64,000 nucleotides of DNA from Euglena gracilis (GCA_039621445.1 CP154954.1:54556838-54620837), one strand, 5' to 3'; shown: positions 44,990-54,733, counted from the first letter of the stretch. Notes: a model not told the origin generated them from the sequence alone. Made by a program: numbers and translations.

Positions 44990-47190
44990 GTTGGACCCCT
45001 GTTCCCTGGTAGTAAGCTTCGCTTTTACTCTAAAGAGATAGGGAGAAGAGCAGGGAGGATTTATGGACTCGAACAAGTCTGAAAGTAGTGAAACGGAAAA
45101 GGACAGAATAAAAAATACCACCTGTGGGGAGAGAGAGGGAACCCATTAGGAAATCCTAATAGGATCTGCTCTCATATTACTTCCCCATTGGAAGAATAGA
45201 GAGCATACGCCTGATACACAGTGCTATCAAACGCATTTCTGGGTTCCAGGGCACTGCAAAGAAGGACCTGGTATGGGGTGGTGTTCACAACTGTCCGGAG
45301 CACAGCGGGGGGCTGGAAAAAACATGGTGTTTCTGACCCTCGACAAATAGGCATCCTGGCGCAACCGCTTAACTCTCAGGTATGCCTAGAGGCACTAGTT
45401 CGAGATCTTGCTGGGTGGAATAGCTATCACCCGATCGACTCTGCTCAAAAAGGAGTTCACTCAGCAACCCCCCTTATTCGGATAATAATGGACCGGGGGT
45501 ATTATTTAGGGTTAACCAGAAGTTTTATTTCCACTCAAGCACATAGAAAAAAAGGTTGCAAGTCCACCGCCCCCCCCAGGTATTTGATCTTTTGCAAAGG
45601 CCATGTTCCCAGAAAGCAATTTTTATTGTGTATTTCTATGAGATATTTTTTTGAAATTGTCGACATTTTGGCAAATCCGAAGTTAATCTTGGGAGTTTTT
45701 GTTGATTTTTATCCAAATGCCTCCATTTGACCAGTACAAAAAGGAAGGAAATTCCTTTTCCGACATGAAAGGCCGGTGTTTTTGAGTCATTACATAACCC
45801 CCTCCCTGGTGCTTGTCGATTTGTCAGTATAAAATAAGCAACAGGCCCCGGTGCTTGCTGATATTTTCCGTTGCTGTGACAGGGGCAGGGATATTGCTTA
45901 GGAAATGCGCACATGATAAACACATTTGTTGCTGTTTCTCCTTTTTTTTGCAAACCACCATAGAAAGAACGTCATGGCCAATATTATTTCATTATTCCGC
46001 TGCTCCTAATTAATTGGAGCACTTTCTTTACTTTTGGATGAAATAATTTTTCTGGTAAAGTTGTGGAGCTGTGGGACGTGGCAGGTTCTTGGGCACGACA
46101 GTCAGACAGCACAGCAGAGGATACCACATCAGGGAATAGGTGTGGTAAACTTTCTTCGAGGATCCTTTCCTTCAGTGTACATGTTTGTACATGCAGTCCA
46201 TCACTCCCTTCTTGTTCTTTTGATGTCCACTGGCAAGGATACAATGCTCTCCTTTAATTTCACGATACGCCGCATTTTGTCGATGTTTGATGCACTCTTC
46301 AGTCTCCATGCCGTTCTATGGGCGACGCTTCTGGAGGTGTTCCTATGAGCAGGGATTTCATTTCATATCCACCCCCCCCCCAAATGGAAAAGGCTCACCA
46401 TCAGTATTTTTGGTGAGGGTTTGGGTGGACCATCCTCAAAATGGCGAGAAGGAACTTCTTATTTTTGCATTTTGGGCTGCTCGTATTGCGCCAGCTGATT
46501 CTTTGTTGTCACAGGGGACCACACATTGGGGTGATGGGATTCCAGGGCGATGGCCCTCCCCCCCTGGCCCCCTCCCAAGAAATTGTCAGGTTCCTGACTG
46601 GACATTTTGTAAGGAATAAACACAGAAGAGAGTCAGCAAAAGTACAAGCAGTTAAATGATCAAACAACCGAATTGAGATAAAAACAGAGATGGACAAATT
46701 GTTCCCAAAGAAATGGATAAAGAGCAGCACAATCAGCATCAGCAGCAGCAATAGTATGGCTCTGTATAAAATGTGTGCAGTGCCTGCCCTCACTCTGTTG
46801 CTCCCCCGCATTGTGATGATACATGATATTCCCTGCCAGTCGGCAAGCCTCATGATTTGGTTGTGCAATTTTTCTGTAGTCTCTGAAATGATTCCCCTCC
46901 TGGCCCACCTTGGCACTGGCCGCAAGCGTCGCCTCGCCGTCCGTCAGCGTCGTGGGTCTCCCCTGCTGCACTGCGTTAACGTCCAGGGTGCCTTGCCAGG
47001 GCGCATGCGTGCCTTGCACCATGGCCGTACCTTTCGTTGGCCCCTGTTTGCCGGCCCATGTTTGCACCGAAGGCACTGTCACATTTTGACCAGGAATCCT
47101 ACATGCATGACCCTGACCCAACAGCAACCACACAAATTTGAATTGTGGAGGGTGTGGGACTTTTTTTTTATAGGAATTGGTCGATTCATG
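44990..47190. other. no gene assigned; longer but unconvincing frames
   Basis: Base composition is more even than elsewhere. A 169-codon + frame at 45,221-45,730 and opposing frames at 46,660-47,223 have no splice or family support. A minus-strand reading around 46,750-47,050 has a soluble-protein composition but no recognisable domain. Confidence 0.3.
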
Positions 47191-47245
47191 AGTTTTGAGT
47201 TTCGAGTGGAGTCATTGGAGTGATTGGGGGGAGGGGGGGCGCGAA

Positions 47246-47452
47246 ATGGCAACCTCATATATTCCAACAACAGCTGATGTTTTCAAATTGCGCGGTAACG
47301 CCGTCGATTGTTGGTCAACAATGGAGGGGGGTCCCTTGCAGTTCTGCTGGCGCTTTTCCCTTACCAAGCTTCACTCGCTTGGCTGGGGCCGCAGGGTCCA
47401 AAGCGGACCCTACCAAGCGTGGGCCGGCCCCACAGCCGAGCCCCAGGCTTAG
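47246..47452 (+). CDS. small possible ORF or exon, unidentified
   Basis: ATG at 47,246 opens 68 codons (MATSYIPTTADVFKLRGNAV then a Trp/Gly-rich end). A good acceptor (cccttgcag) lies at 47,341, within it. Downstream to about 47,660 another frame is Ala/Pro-rich. No family recognised. Confidence 0.25.
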   Translation: MATSYIPTTADVFKLRGNAVDCWSTMEGGPLQFCWRFSLTKLHSLGWGRRVQSGPYQAWAGPTAEPQA

Positions 47453-47729
47453 CCCTCCTGCTGCCATTGCAGCCCCAGCCCAGGCCTGTGGCCGTCCCTT
47501 CCCCGCCCCCCCCCCCCCCCGGCCAGAAGCCTCTCGGCCGCAAGACACACACCTCACATCCCGCGGCGAGGTGCACGGGTGCCCCCCGGCCCCGAACCGC
47601 ACCTGTACGCCGGCGGCCCCAAACCCAAGCTGCCCTTGCCCCCCACCTCCGATGCGTGTTCATGTCAAGTGAAAACCATCCCACCTGGCCAAGGACCTGC
47701 AACCGGGTTGCTTGATCGCTGGGTCTCTA

Positions 47730-48010
47730 TCAGGCTTCTTTTTAAGAATGACCCCCTTGGGGGAGGGGCAGGGCTGTGTGGGAATCCCTGAAACCCCAAG
47801 GGTGTTTGGGGGTGTTCGGGTCGGACCCCCCATCCCATCCTGGGTGGGTGGGGCCCTCCCAACCAGCCCTTCCCGCATTTCTTGTGGCGCCCATTTTTAA
47901 GTGAAAATCTTTTCCTTCGGCACCTTTGGCGCCAAAGATTTTTTTTTTTTCACTGTGTGATGGTGAGTCGGGGGGTCGACCCCCCCCCCCCCCCAGGAGG
48001 AGTGGGTGGG
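47730..48010. repeat. dispersed repeat family D, copy 2
   Basis: Matches 18,660-18,870 in order: GTGTGGGAATCCC, GGTCGGACCCCCCATCCC, CCAGCCCTTCCCGCATTTCT, GGCGCCCATTTTTAAG, CTTTTCCTTCGGCACC..GGCGCCAAAG, GGGGGTCGACCCCCC. Non-coding. Confidence 0.45.
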
Positions 48011-48256
48011 TCGGGGATGGACCATGGGGTTGGTGGAGGCCTGGGTGTGGGTTTTGGGGTTTTTTGGGAAATACCGATTCAGATGTCCCGGTTTTGGGGG
48101 GGGTCTCCCCGAGGGGTTCCCACGCTGGGTCGATGGGGGGGACATCTCTATGCAGGTATTTTCTCCCCCCAGGGACACTGGCGAACCTGCCAGGAATGAG
48201 TCTTGTACTGTCCCGGGGACGATTGAAGGCTCTCGATTTCTTTTTAATGCGAAGGG

Positions 48257-48640
48257 TCACTTTTTTTTTCTGAAGTTAACCTCGTTTTGGGACGCCTCCC
48301 AGCGCACGAGTGCCAAGTCGGACTGGCAGGGCAAGGGTTGCCCTCTGCTGGCTCCAAAGCAAGCGATCTCCTTTCTGCGGGGTGTCCGGCTGTCAGGCTC
48401 ATCAACGCGCCATTTGTCATTCATGTCATTTGTTGGAAATGCGTTTGGACGGATGGCCAACTGCCTCTCTTCCTCTGGCCCTTCCCCATCGGAGGCCCCT
48501 GCAGAGCGTCCCATCCGCTTGACGGAGGCCTGCATCCGACGGATGTCCTGCTCTGGCCACGCACCACCTCGTGGGAGATCTTTTGCAGGCCTTGCCTTGC
48601 AAAAGGTCTGGTGTGTGGCGCACCGCGGACTGGTTCGGAT
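48257..48640 (-). CDS. possible minus-strand exon, unidentified
   Basis: The minus-strand frame reads DIRRMQASVKRMGRSAGASD, then EGPEEERQLAIRPNAFPTND, then LPCQSDLALVRWEASQNEVN before a Lys run. Charged, evenly mixed residues are more protein-like than the overlapping plus frame. If real it would be the only host-type coding stretch on the minus strand. No family recognised; it could be from an old mobile element. Confidence 0.35.
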   Translation of the reverse strand: MRTSPRCATHQTFCKARPAKDLPRGGAWPEQDIRRMQASVKRMGRSAGASDGEGPEEERQLAIRPNAFPTNDMNDKWRVDEPDSRTPRRKEIACFGASRGQPLPCQSDLALVRWEASQNEVNFRKKK

Positions 48641-49554
48641 AGCGCCATACGGTCCGGATTGTCCGTGTGTGGGTGCATGATGCATTGTGTCCTCTGGCAC
48701 ACCCCCTGACTGGGTTGTCCGCCCGCTCTCCCCTGCTTAGTTTTTACAACAACGCAGCCGGCATATTTTCATCATGCATGTGACGTGGCGTGTCTTGTGT
48801 CTTCAACCCCCAACGGGAATTGCATTTCGGTGGTATTGCAATCAGACGGCATGATTTTTTGCATCGTGTTGTGGCCCACTGTATTGTGTTGTGGTGCGTT
48901 ATGCTGTATATATTGTGTGTGTATAAGTTTACATGTATCCTGCATATATTCACTTTGAAGTGTTGTATTGCATTGCATCCGCACACCGATTTGTGGTGCA
49001 CATTTGCTCCTCGTACACCATGTACACCCTATCGTTGGTCGTTGTTTTGCTGTCTCGATTTTTCAACCCCCAGTTTTTGATGAATTTGTTTGGTTATTTT
49101 TAGCAAATGAGGGTTTAATTTTTTTGTGGGCCTTGTGTCGGTCTTCTCCTGATGAATTTTCCCCCTCTCCAAATGGGCTGAAAATGTATCCTGTTTTGAA
49201 AATTTCCACGTCCTTTCTCCCTCCAGCCAGAAAAAAATTTGTCTCATTTTTTTTGTCTTTTTGAAGGATTTTTTTTTCTAGTTTGGGAGGTCCGGCGTGG
49301 GGGCTTTCCCATCTCAGAGAATGGGGCTGGGCCAACGGGGGCCCTGCCCGGCACCGGCAACGCAGATGGTGCTGTAGGGAAGGCAGGCGCCATCTTTTAT
49401 CCCCTCCTTAATGCCACTACTACCGCACTGCCCTCCTGTGCTCTCCTCTGACTTCCACGGTTACGTTTGGCTTTGTGCGTTCTGTTGGAGTTGTTTAGAA
49501 AGCAGTGCGGCAACAAACTGCAGCATATTTTGCACCTGGTGCGGGGGGGGGGGG

Positions 49555-49645
49555 GTCGCTGGGGATGCTTCCGCACCGCGTGCACTGCGTGCGGCACCGC
49601 ATGGCGCACCTCGTGCACCGCGTGGTGCGCGGCGTGCACCACATG
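49555..49645. repeat. GTGCACCGCG-type short repeats
   Basis: Imperfect repeats GCACCGCGTGCACTGCGTGC and GTGCACCGCGTGGTGCGC, similar to the 24,165-24,556 fold-back arms. Confidence 0.6.
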
Positions 49646-49767
49646 AGAAGAATCATTTCCAAATGTGCAATTTTCACAAATTCCACCAGTACCCCATCTA
49701 TGCTGTAGTTGATGTCCATTCTTTTGTTTTGTTTGGGTTCCTTAATCAGTAATTTTTGACCTTTTTT

Positions 49768-50072
49768 TGGCCGCGCCCCTTCTCCTCGTGGTCGGTTTTC
49801 CTTGAGGGATTGCGGAGGATGGTCGGGACTCGTACTCCCTCGAGGAAAAACGAAAAGGGGGGAAAGGACACCAAGGGCGAAGCACAAAGTCCTTGTGAGT
49901 GCCTTTTTCCGCCAGCGCTTGGGCTCCCAACCAAACAAACCAAGCAACCGCACAGCACCGCAGGCCTCGCAGGGGCAAATCGCACTCCTCCAGGAAAACC
50001 GACAAGGGAGGAGGGGCACGACACCTCGGGCTCCGCACTTTGCCCTTGTGAGGCCATGCCTTGCTCGCCGGC
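49768..50072. repeat. left flank made of older DIRS-type terminal sequences
   Basis: GTCGGTTTTCCTTGAGGGA (49,789) is inverted at 49,835 (TCCCTCGAGGAAAAACG) and again near 50,003 (CCAGGAAAACCGAC). CGAAGCACAAAG..CTTGTGAG and TGCCCTTGTGAGG follow. The same family appears at 62,515-62,640 (ACTCCCTCAAGGCAAACCGAC, CGAAGCACAAACACCTTGTGAG). GTGCCTTTTTCCGCC here and GTGCCTTTTTCGCC at 54,619 suggest that this flank and the right flank are one older DIRS end, split by the intact element. Confidence 0.6.
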
Positions 50073-50191
50073 GGACCCCCCTTGCTCCGCACTTTGGCTC
50101 GATGGGACCTGTCTTTCCTCGCCGGCTATTGTTGTTTGTGTTTTTTGCTCCGCGTCTTCCCCTTACTGCTTTTCGCGCCGGCAGTTGGCTG
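50073..50191 (+). repeat. left inverted terminal repeat of the DIRS-like element
   Basis: Inner part (50,101-50,191) is inverted at the right end with a small mismatch patch near 50,170-50,178. The outer 34 bp (GGACCCCCCTTGCTCCGCAC onward) are unique to this end and reappear, complemented, in the internal complementary region. Confidence 0.85.
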
Positions 50192-50265
50192 TGACGTAGC
50201 CCTGCTACAAAGAAAAGTTTCGAACACAAGTTTTCAAGCAAGCAAAAGCAAAAACAAAGACAAGA

Positions 50266-53200
50266 ATGCAGACAGAGCATCTGGATGTAAACCTCTTACT
50301 CGGTGAAGGGCAACCTTTCGAAGAAGGGTGGAGCAAACTGATGTTCAACCTGGAAGCAGCAAAAGAATTACGAGCACAACCTGCGGACCAGATCGCCCTC
50401 TTGCTGCTGGCGGGGGCGCGGTTCACCGGACGAGGGTGGAGTACAGGGAAGGCCAGCAGAGCCCTGTACCAGCTTTCGGGGATCCCCCTGGTCCGGGGAA
50501 GCTTCCCCCCATACCGGGACATTTGGCTCATGGCGTTGGCGTTGATTTGGGGTGTCGATGTCCCCCAACTGGACCTTGAACCTGAGGCAGCCGCGGCGGC
50601 CTTTGCCATTGCCTCTCAGGCAGAACAACACGACACCGAAGAACCACAACAGGAGGAAGAAGGTGAAGAGGAAGAGACAAAATTTTCCTGGGATCAACCT
50701 GAAGTGACGACACCCAAAGAGTTGACGGAGCTTTGGTCCAGGGCCCAGCGCAACGAGCACCGCATCGACGTTCGACCACTCTTTGAAGTCCTGGCCCCTC
50801 TGGCGGGGATACCAGCGCGGGCGCCAGAGAATCAATTAATACCAGCCCACAGGAAGAAGCAGGACCAATTCTTGCGTAGCGTCTCGCAGAATGTCTTGCA
50901 GGTGGTACGACTGCTGGGGCACAACTGGGTGCCTCAGACTACGGAAGTGATACCTCGTGGACAAGTCAACTTGCAAATATTCCAATTGTTGGGTGAAGTT
51001 TATTACAAGATCCAGAGCGAGAGGAAGGAGTTGGCCGTGCCAGGAATCACGAGAACTTCGACGAGCCACACCGACTCCCTCTTCACGGAGGACGATGTCC
51101 GTCAGCACAGAATGGACAACAACATCAATCGCATAAGGGGAGGTACACACAATGGGCCCTCAGGGCCGACATTTCGCTTTCCAACAGGCCAGGCCAACAG
51201 ACCGTGGAGAGGCAAAGGTGGACTATATGGAAGCTCCAGTTCAAGTCCCAGATTTGGGTATGGAAAGGGCAGAGGAGTGCCATTTCGCTCAATGCCGTGG
51301 AGAGCACCATGGAGAGGTGGAAGAGGCAAAGGTATCCCCCCCTCCTCTTGGGGTCAAGATGACCGGATCAGGAGCCAAGGAGGCTCAGTTGGCCCAAGAT
51401 GGGCACAGTCTGGAGGACCCTCTGTTGGGGTTAGCCCCATTTCAAAGACTCAGAGCATGCATCGGCTGGTGGAAAACCCATGCCCCACCCAGAATCCTGA
51501 ATCTCATTCTGCAAGGAGTGGAGCCAGATTTTCAAGGGGGGGCGTTACACACCTTAAAACAGCAAAAGTCCCCCCAGGAGGAAGCCCAGGCTCTCAGCAT
51601 CATGGAGGAATACATCAAAGAAAAGGCTGCAAAGGAAGTTCAACAGCAAGGGACTATGTTTTTGGTACCTTGGTTTGTAATCGAGAAAGCAGAACCTGGG
51701 GGGGGGAAAAAAGTGAGACTGATCTCAGATTGCAGAAAACTAAACAATTTTCTTCATGCCCCCCACTTCAAATTGGATCACTGGAAGGAAATTTTTCCAC
51801 AGCTGGAAAAAGGAATGTGGGCCACAAAAATCGACTTGAAAAATGCTTATTTTCATTTGGAACTGTCAGCAGCCATAAAACCATTCATAAGGATGGAAAT
51901 AGCAGGAAGAATATTTCAGATGGAAGGGGCCTGTTTTGGTCTAAGCACCCTCCCCTATCTTTGGATGCAGGTAATGCAAGTTTTTCTGAAAAAATGGCGA
52001 AAACAGGGAATTTTGGTTTTTGTTTATCTGGACGACATTCTTCTGGTGGCAAAATCAAAGGCTTTGGCAGAAAACCAAACAAAAGTTCTGTTGCAGGATC
52101 TGAAAGACAGTGGTATGACCATCAACTTCAAAAAGTCACAGACCACCCCAACACAAGCAGTTCAATATCTGGGATTTTCAGTGGATCTAAAAAATGGTTG
52201 TTTGCTGGTGCCCTCAGCAAAACTAAAATGTATCAGAAAAGAGTTGGGAAAATTTGTCACCCAAGACAACATGTCCTGCAGGAAGGCAGCTGCAATTTTG
52301 GGGCAGCTGAGAAGTTTCCTCACAGCCCTCCCTTGCCTGAGGGCTTTCACAGACAAACTGGTACAATTCACAGACCAGCACACCAGGATGGGTTGGGACC
52401 AGAAAATCCCCATTCCCAAAGATGTCAAACAGCAGGTTCTAGAAGTAGGAAACTTATTAAGGTCCTGGGAGGGAAGAAAATTTCAAAACAAATGTCCTGT
52501 GAGAGAAATTCATTCAGACTCCTCCACTCAAGGGTGGGGGGCTCTGGACCTGACCACTGGTCAAAAAGTTCAAGAGTTCTGGAGATCAGAAATGGGCCTG
52601 CACATAAACATCAAGGAATTAAAAGCAGCTGTGGCAGCTACAAAAAGTTTAGCAAAGTCAGGGGAAAATGTCCTGCTAACAGTAGACAATCAAGTAGCTT
52701 ACAGCTACTTAAGAAAAGGGGGGGGAAGGAAATCCCCCTTCAACACAATTTTGAGACCCTTTTTGCAGTGGTGTCACATAAACCAAGTAAATGTGATTCC
52801 AAACTGGGTCAAGTCAGAAGACATGCTAGCAGATGGCATTTCAAGGTGGGAAAAGGACAGGGGGGACTACACCCTAAAAAAGTCTGTGTTTCTGCACATC
52901 TTGAGAATTTTCTCCTCAAACAATTTTTTCCCCAAAGTGGACATGTTTGCCAGCCCAGGAAACGCACAACTGCCACAGTTTGTCAGCAGATGGCCTCATC
53001 ACCAGGCCATAGCTGTGAATGCCCTGGAGTGCCCACTGGAAAAATTTGGGGAGGTTTATGCAAACCCCCCCTGGACATTAATCTTACCATGGTTGGTGAG
53101 ATTGAGGAACAACCCTCAGCTGACTTGTCTGATGGTGGTTCCATTCTGGGTTGGGAGTGTGTGGTGGCCCCTGTTAACAAGAATGATCGTAAGAAAGAGC

Positions 53201-54474
53201 CCTGTGATTCAGATTCAACCTCAATGGGGGTTGTTCCAAAACTGCCTGGGGGAGATCATGCCCCCCACCAGATGGCCCCTCCTCTGTGTGCTGTTATCAG
53301 GGAGGGTTTACAAAGAAAACAAGTTCCACCTGAAAATATCACATTGTATTTGAACAGTCTGAAAAGTTTGAACAGGTATGAAAAAGGATTTCAGGCTCTG
53401 TGGAGTTTGTGTGTGCAGGGAGGGGTGCAACCCCCTTTGATGACAGTGGATGAGACAGCCAGCTGGATTTTGAAACTGGCCCAGGACTCCCCTCATCAAG
53501 CAAGAAATGCTTACAGTGCTGTGTTGTTGATTCCTGGGTGGGAGGCTGTGAGGTTTTCCCCTCTCATCAAAAAAGCAAAACTTCTGTGGGCTTCTGCAGG
53601 GGAAAAATATTCCACATTCTGGGATGCTAAGGATGTCATTCAGAAACTCCTTGCAACCCCCCTCAACTGGGATAGTATCCAGGAGATTCGTGACAGAACC
53701 ATTCTGTCCCTGCGCCTGTTTCACTTATGCAGGTCAATAGATTTGCAAAGACTACAAAGATCAAAGTCAATTATGGGAAACAATTTCTTCATCAAGCTGA
53801 GGCGTAAAGGCCAGCTGAGAGCCAGATTCGAACAGCTCATGACATTGCCAAAATCTCTGCAGACTGTATGTCCCACTGCTTTATTGTGCAGGTTGGTGTC
53901 TTTGACTGCCTCCCAGGGTGTGCAGGGGGGGGCCATGTTTTTATCATTAAATCCCCCATATGCACCACTGACTTCAAACAGTTTGGGTAGGATCACAAAG
54001 AATCTGCTGACCCAGTTGGGGGTACCCACATCATTTTTTGGGGCTCACAGCACCAGGGGGGCAGCAGTAAAAATGTACAAGTCTTTGGGTTTATCGTCAG
54101 AAATGGTGTGTGAGTTAGGGGGCTGGAAAAATACAGAGGCTTTTGCCAAACATTACCTCAGATTGGGTGCAGCAAAGGCTGCTGGAGATTCGTTGGCAAA
54201 ACAGTTGGTTGGAAAAAGCTTTGGGGTGCACAGAGTCCCATCGAGCCAAAGTGCGGAGCAAGGGGGGTCCAGTAGTCCCGGGGAAACCCATGACCAGGGA
54301 CGGAGGGACCTCACTTGCGAAGCACAAAGGCAAGATGGGCCCACCCCCCCCTCCCCAAAAAAGGTCCACCCAGGGGGGGGGTCCACCAGGTTCCGGTTTA
54401 CCGATCCAGCCAACTGCCGACGACGACCAAGCAGTAAGGGGAAGACGCGGAGCAAAAAACACAAACAACAATAG
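50266..54474 (+). CDS. DIRS-like Gag - bridge - tyrosine recombinase ORF (1,402 codons)
   Basis: Residues 1 to about 390 are Gag-like: an acidic Glu-rich stretch (EEPQQEEEGEEEE), then a Gly/Arg-rich RNA-binding-type region (PWRAPWRGGRGKG). Residues about 390-1,000 lie over the RT ORF in another frame and look low-complexity. Residues about 1,005-1,310 are a tyrosine recombinase: SLRLFHLCRSIDL (first Arg), KLRRKGQ (Lys), GAHSTRGAA (HxxR box, 54,045-54,056), ELGGWKNTEAFAKHYLRLG (Trp and the nucleophile Tyr). It would act on circular cDNA to insert it. The last about 80 codons run through the internal complementary region and right repeat, and the TAG is inside the latter. Whether the bridge is translated, or the recombinase is made from a separate or spliced message, cannot be told from sequence. 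Confidence 0.85.
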   Translation: MQTEHLDVNLLLGEGQPFEEGWSKLMFNLEAAKELRAQPADQIALLLLAGARFTGRGWSTGKASRALYQLSGIPLVRGSFPPYRDIWLMALALIWGVDVPQLDLEPEAAAAAFAIASQAEQHDTEEPQQEEEGEEEETKFSWDQPEVTTPKELTELWSRAQRNEHRIDVRPLFEVLAPLAGIPARAPENQLIPAHRKKQDQFLRSVSQNVLQVVRLLGHNWVPQTTEVIPRGQVNLQIFQLLGEVYYKIQSERKELAVPGITRTSTSHTDSLFTEDDVRQHRMDNNINRIRGGTHNGPSGPTFRFPTGQANRPWRGKGGLYGSSSSSPRFGYGKGRGVPFRSMPWRAPWRGGRGKGIPPSSWGQDDRIRSQGGSVGPRWAQSGGPSVGVSPISKTQSMHRLVENPCPTQNPESHSARSGARFSRGGVTHLKTAKVPPGGSPGSQHHGGIHQRKGCKGSSTARDYVFGTLVCNRESRTWGGEKSETDLRLQKTKQFSSCPPLQIGSLEGNFSTAGKRNVGHKNRLEKCLFSFGTVSSHKTIHKDGNSRKNISDGRGLFWSKHPPLSLDAGNASFSEKMAKTGNFGFCLSGRHSSGGKIKGFGRKPNKSSVAGSERQWYDHQLQKVTDHPNTSSSISGIFSGSKKWLFAGALSKTKMYQKRVGKICHPRQHVLQEGSCNFGAAEKFPHSPPLPEGFHRQTGTIHRPAHQDGLGPENPHSQRCQTAGSRSRKLIKVLGGKKISKQMSCERNSFRLLHSRVGGSGPDHWSKSSRVLEIRNGPAHKHQGIKSSCGSYKKFSKVRGKCPANSRQSSSLQLLKKRGGKEIPLQHNFETLFAVVSHKPSKCDSKLGQVRRHASRWHFKVGKGQGGLHPKKVCVSAHLENFLLKQFFPQSGHVCQPRKRTTATVCQQMASSPGHSCECPGVPTGKIWGGLCKPPLDINLTMVGEIEEQPSADLSDGGSILGWECVVAPVNKNDRKKEPCDSDSTSMGVVPKLPGGDHAPHQMAPPLCAVIREGLQRKQVPPENITLYLNSLKSLNRYEKGFQALWSLCVQGGVQPPLMTVDETASWILKLAQDSPHQARNAYSAVLLIPGWEAVRFSPLIKKAKLLWASAGEKYSTFWDAKDVIQKLLATPLNWDSIQEIRDRTILSLRLFHLCRSIDLQRLQRSKSIMGNNFFIKLRRKGQLRARFEQLMTLPKSLQTVCPTALLCRLVSLTASQGVQGGAMFLSLNPPYAPLTSNSLGRITKNLLTQLGVPTSFFGAHSTRGAAVKMYKSLGLSSEMVCELGGWKNTEAFAKHYLRLGAAKAAGDSLAKQLVGKSFGVHRVPSSQSAEQGGSSSPGETHDQGRRDLTCEAQRQDGPTPPSPKKVHPGGGSTRFRFTDPANCRRRPSSKGKTRSKKHKQQ
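51152..53353 (+). CDS. DIRS-like reverse transcriptase - RNase H - methyltransferase-like ORF
   Basis: 733 codons, fully nested in the 50,266-54,474 ORF in the +1 frame. RT spans residues about 180-370: VRLISDCRKLN, KIDLKNAYFHL, and the FVYLDDILLVA catalytic motif with both Asp. RNase H spans about 430-570: EIHSDSSTQGWG (Asp), INIKELKAA (Glu), LTVDNQVAYSYL (Asp) and MLADGISRW (Asp). A DIRS methyltransferase-like domain spans about 590-700: VDMFASPGN, EVYANPPWTLI, MVVPFWVGSVWWPLL. It makes cDNA and degrades template RNA. The first ATG is at 51,152; frameshift or internal initiation would be needed for expression. No inactivating change seen. Confidence 0.9.
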   Translation: MGPQGRHFAFQQARPTDRGEAKVDYMEAPVQVPDLGMERAEECHFAQCRGEHHGEVEEAKVSPPPLGVKMTGSGAKEAQLAQDGHSLEDPLLGLAPFQRLRACIGWWKTHAPPRILNLILQGVEPDFQGGALHTLKQQKSPQEEAQALSIMEEYIKEKAAKEVQQQGTMFLVPWFVIEKAEPGGGKKVRLISDCRKLNNFLHAPHFKLDHWKEIFPQLEKGMWATKIDLKNAYFHLELSAAIKPFIRMEIAGRIFQMEGACFGLSTLPYLWMQVMQVFLKKWRKQGILVFVYLDDILLVAKSKALAENQTKVLLQDLKDSGMTINFKKSQTTPTQAVQYLGFSVDLKNGCLLVPSAKLKCIRKELGKFVTQDNMSCRKAAAILGQLRSFLTALPCLRAFTDKLVQFTDQHTRMGWDQKIPIPKDVKQQVLEVGNLLRSWEGRKFQNKCPVREIHSDSSTQGWGALDLTTGQKVQEFWRSEMGLHINIKELKAAVAATKSLAKSGENVLLTVDNQVAYSYLRKGGGRKSPFNTILRPFLQWCHINQVNVIPNWVKSEDMLADGISRWEKDRGDYTLKKSVFLHILRIFSSNNFFPKVDMFASPGNAQLPQFVSRWPHHQAIAVNALECPLEKFGEVYANPPWTLILPWLVRLRNNPQLTCLMVVPFWVGSVWWPLLTRMIVRKSPVIQIQPQWGLFQNCLGEIMPPTRWPLLCVLLSGRVYKENKFHLKISHCI
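54237..54339 (+). repeat. internal complementary region of the DIRS-like element
   Basis: 54,237-54,270 is the exact complement of the left end (50,073-50,106, 34 of 34). 54,271-54,339 is the exact complement of the right end (54,494-54,562, 69 of 69). The junction between the halves therefore marks where the two ends meet in the circular intermediate; GG is shared by both ends. This is the hallmark of DIRS elements and serves as a template for joining the ends. Confidence 0.95.
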
Positions 54475-54564
54475 CCGGCGAGGAAAGACAGGTCCCATCT
54501 TGCCTTTGTGCTTCGCAAGTGAGGTCCCTCCGTCCCTGGTCATGGGTTTCCCCGGGACTACTGG
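54405..54564 (+). repeat. right inverted terminal repeat of the DIRS-like element
   Basis: 54,410-54,499 is inverted relative to the left repeat. The outer 54,494-54,564 (CCCATCTTGCCTTTGTGC to ..GGGACTACTGG) is specific to this end and duplicated in the internal complementary region. It contains the recombinase ORF stop. Confidence 0.85.
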
Positions 54565-54733
54565 TGTTTGGATTCTTTTGGCGCGTTGGGTTAGGAGTCC
54601 CTGCTTAGTGCCTTTTTCGCCGGGGTTGGCTGACTCTGAATTTGCCATGCAACAACCCAGAAGAAAGGAACTGCAATTCAAGAACCTCGACAATTGAATT
54701 TCAAAGAGTGAAGTCAATCGAATTATCCTGAAG

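Larger units (their letters stand above)
50073..54564 (+). mobile_element. intact DIRS-like (tyrosine recombinase) retrotransposon
   Basis: A 4,492-bp element. The ends are set by the internal complementary region at 54,237-54,339, whose two halves are exact complements of the left end (50,073-50,106) and the right end (54,494-54,562). Inverted terminal repeats share about 90 bp (50,101-50,191 and 54,410-54,499). It encodes Gag-like, RT, RNase H, a methyltransferase-like domain and a tyrosine recombinase, the full DIRS set. DIRS elements integrate by recombination through a circular intermediate and leave no target duplication; none is seen. The left flank ends ..GCCGGC, the right begins TGTTTGG. 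Both long ORFs are undamaged, so it may be recent and active. Confidence 0.9.

Noticed and set aside
45221-45730. 169-codon plus-strand frame
   Set aside because: No family, no splice signals consistent with neighbours, and codon third positions unlike the identified exons.
46660-47223. Opposed 157- and 177-codon frames
   Set aside because: Overlapping on opposite strands with no motif; could not choose either.
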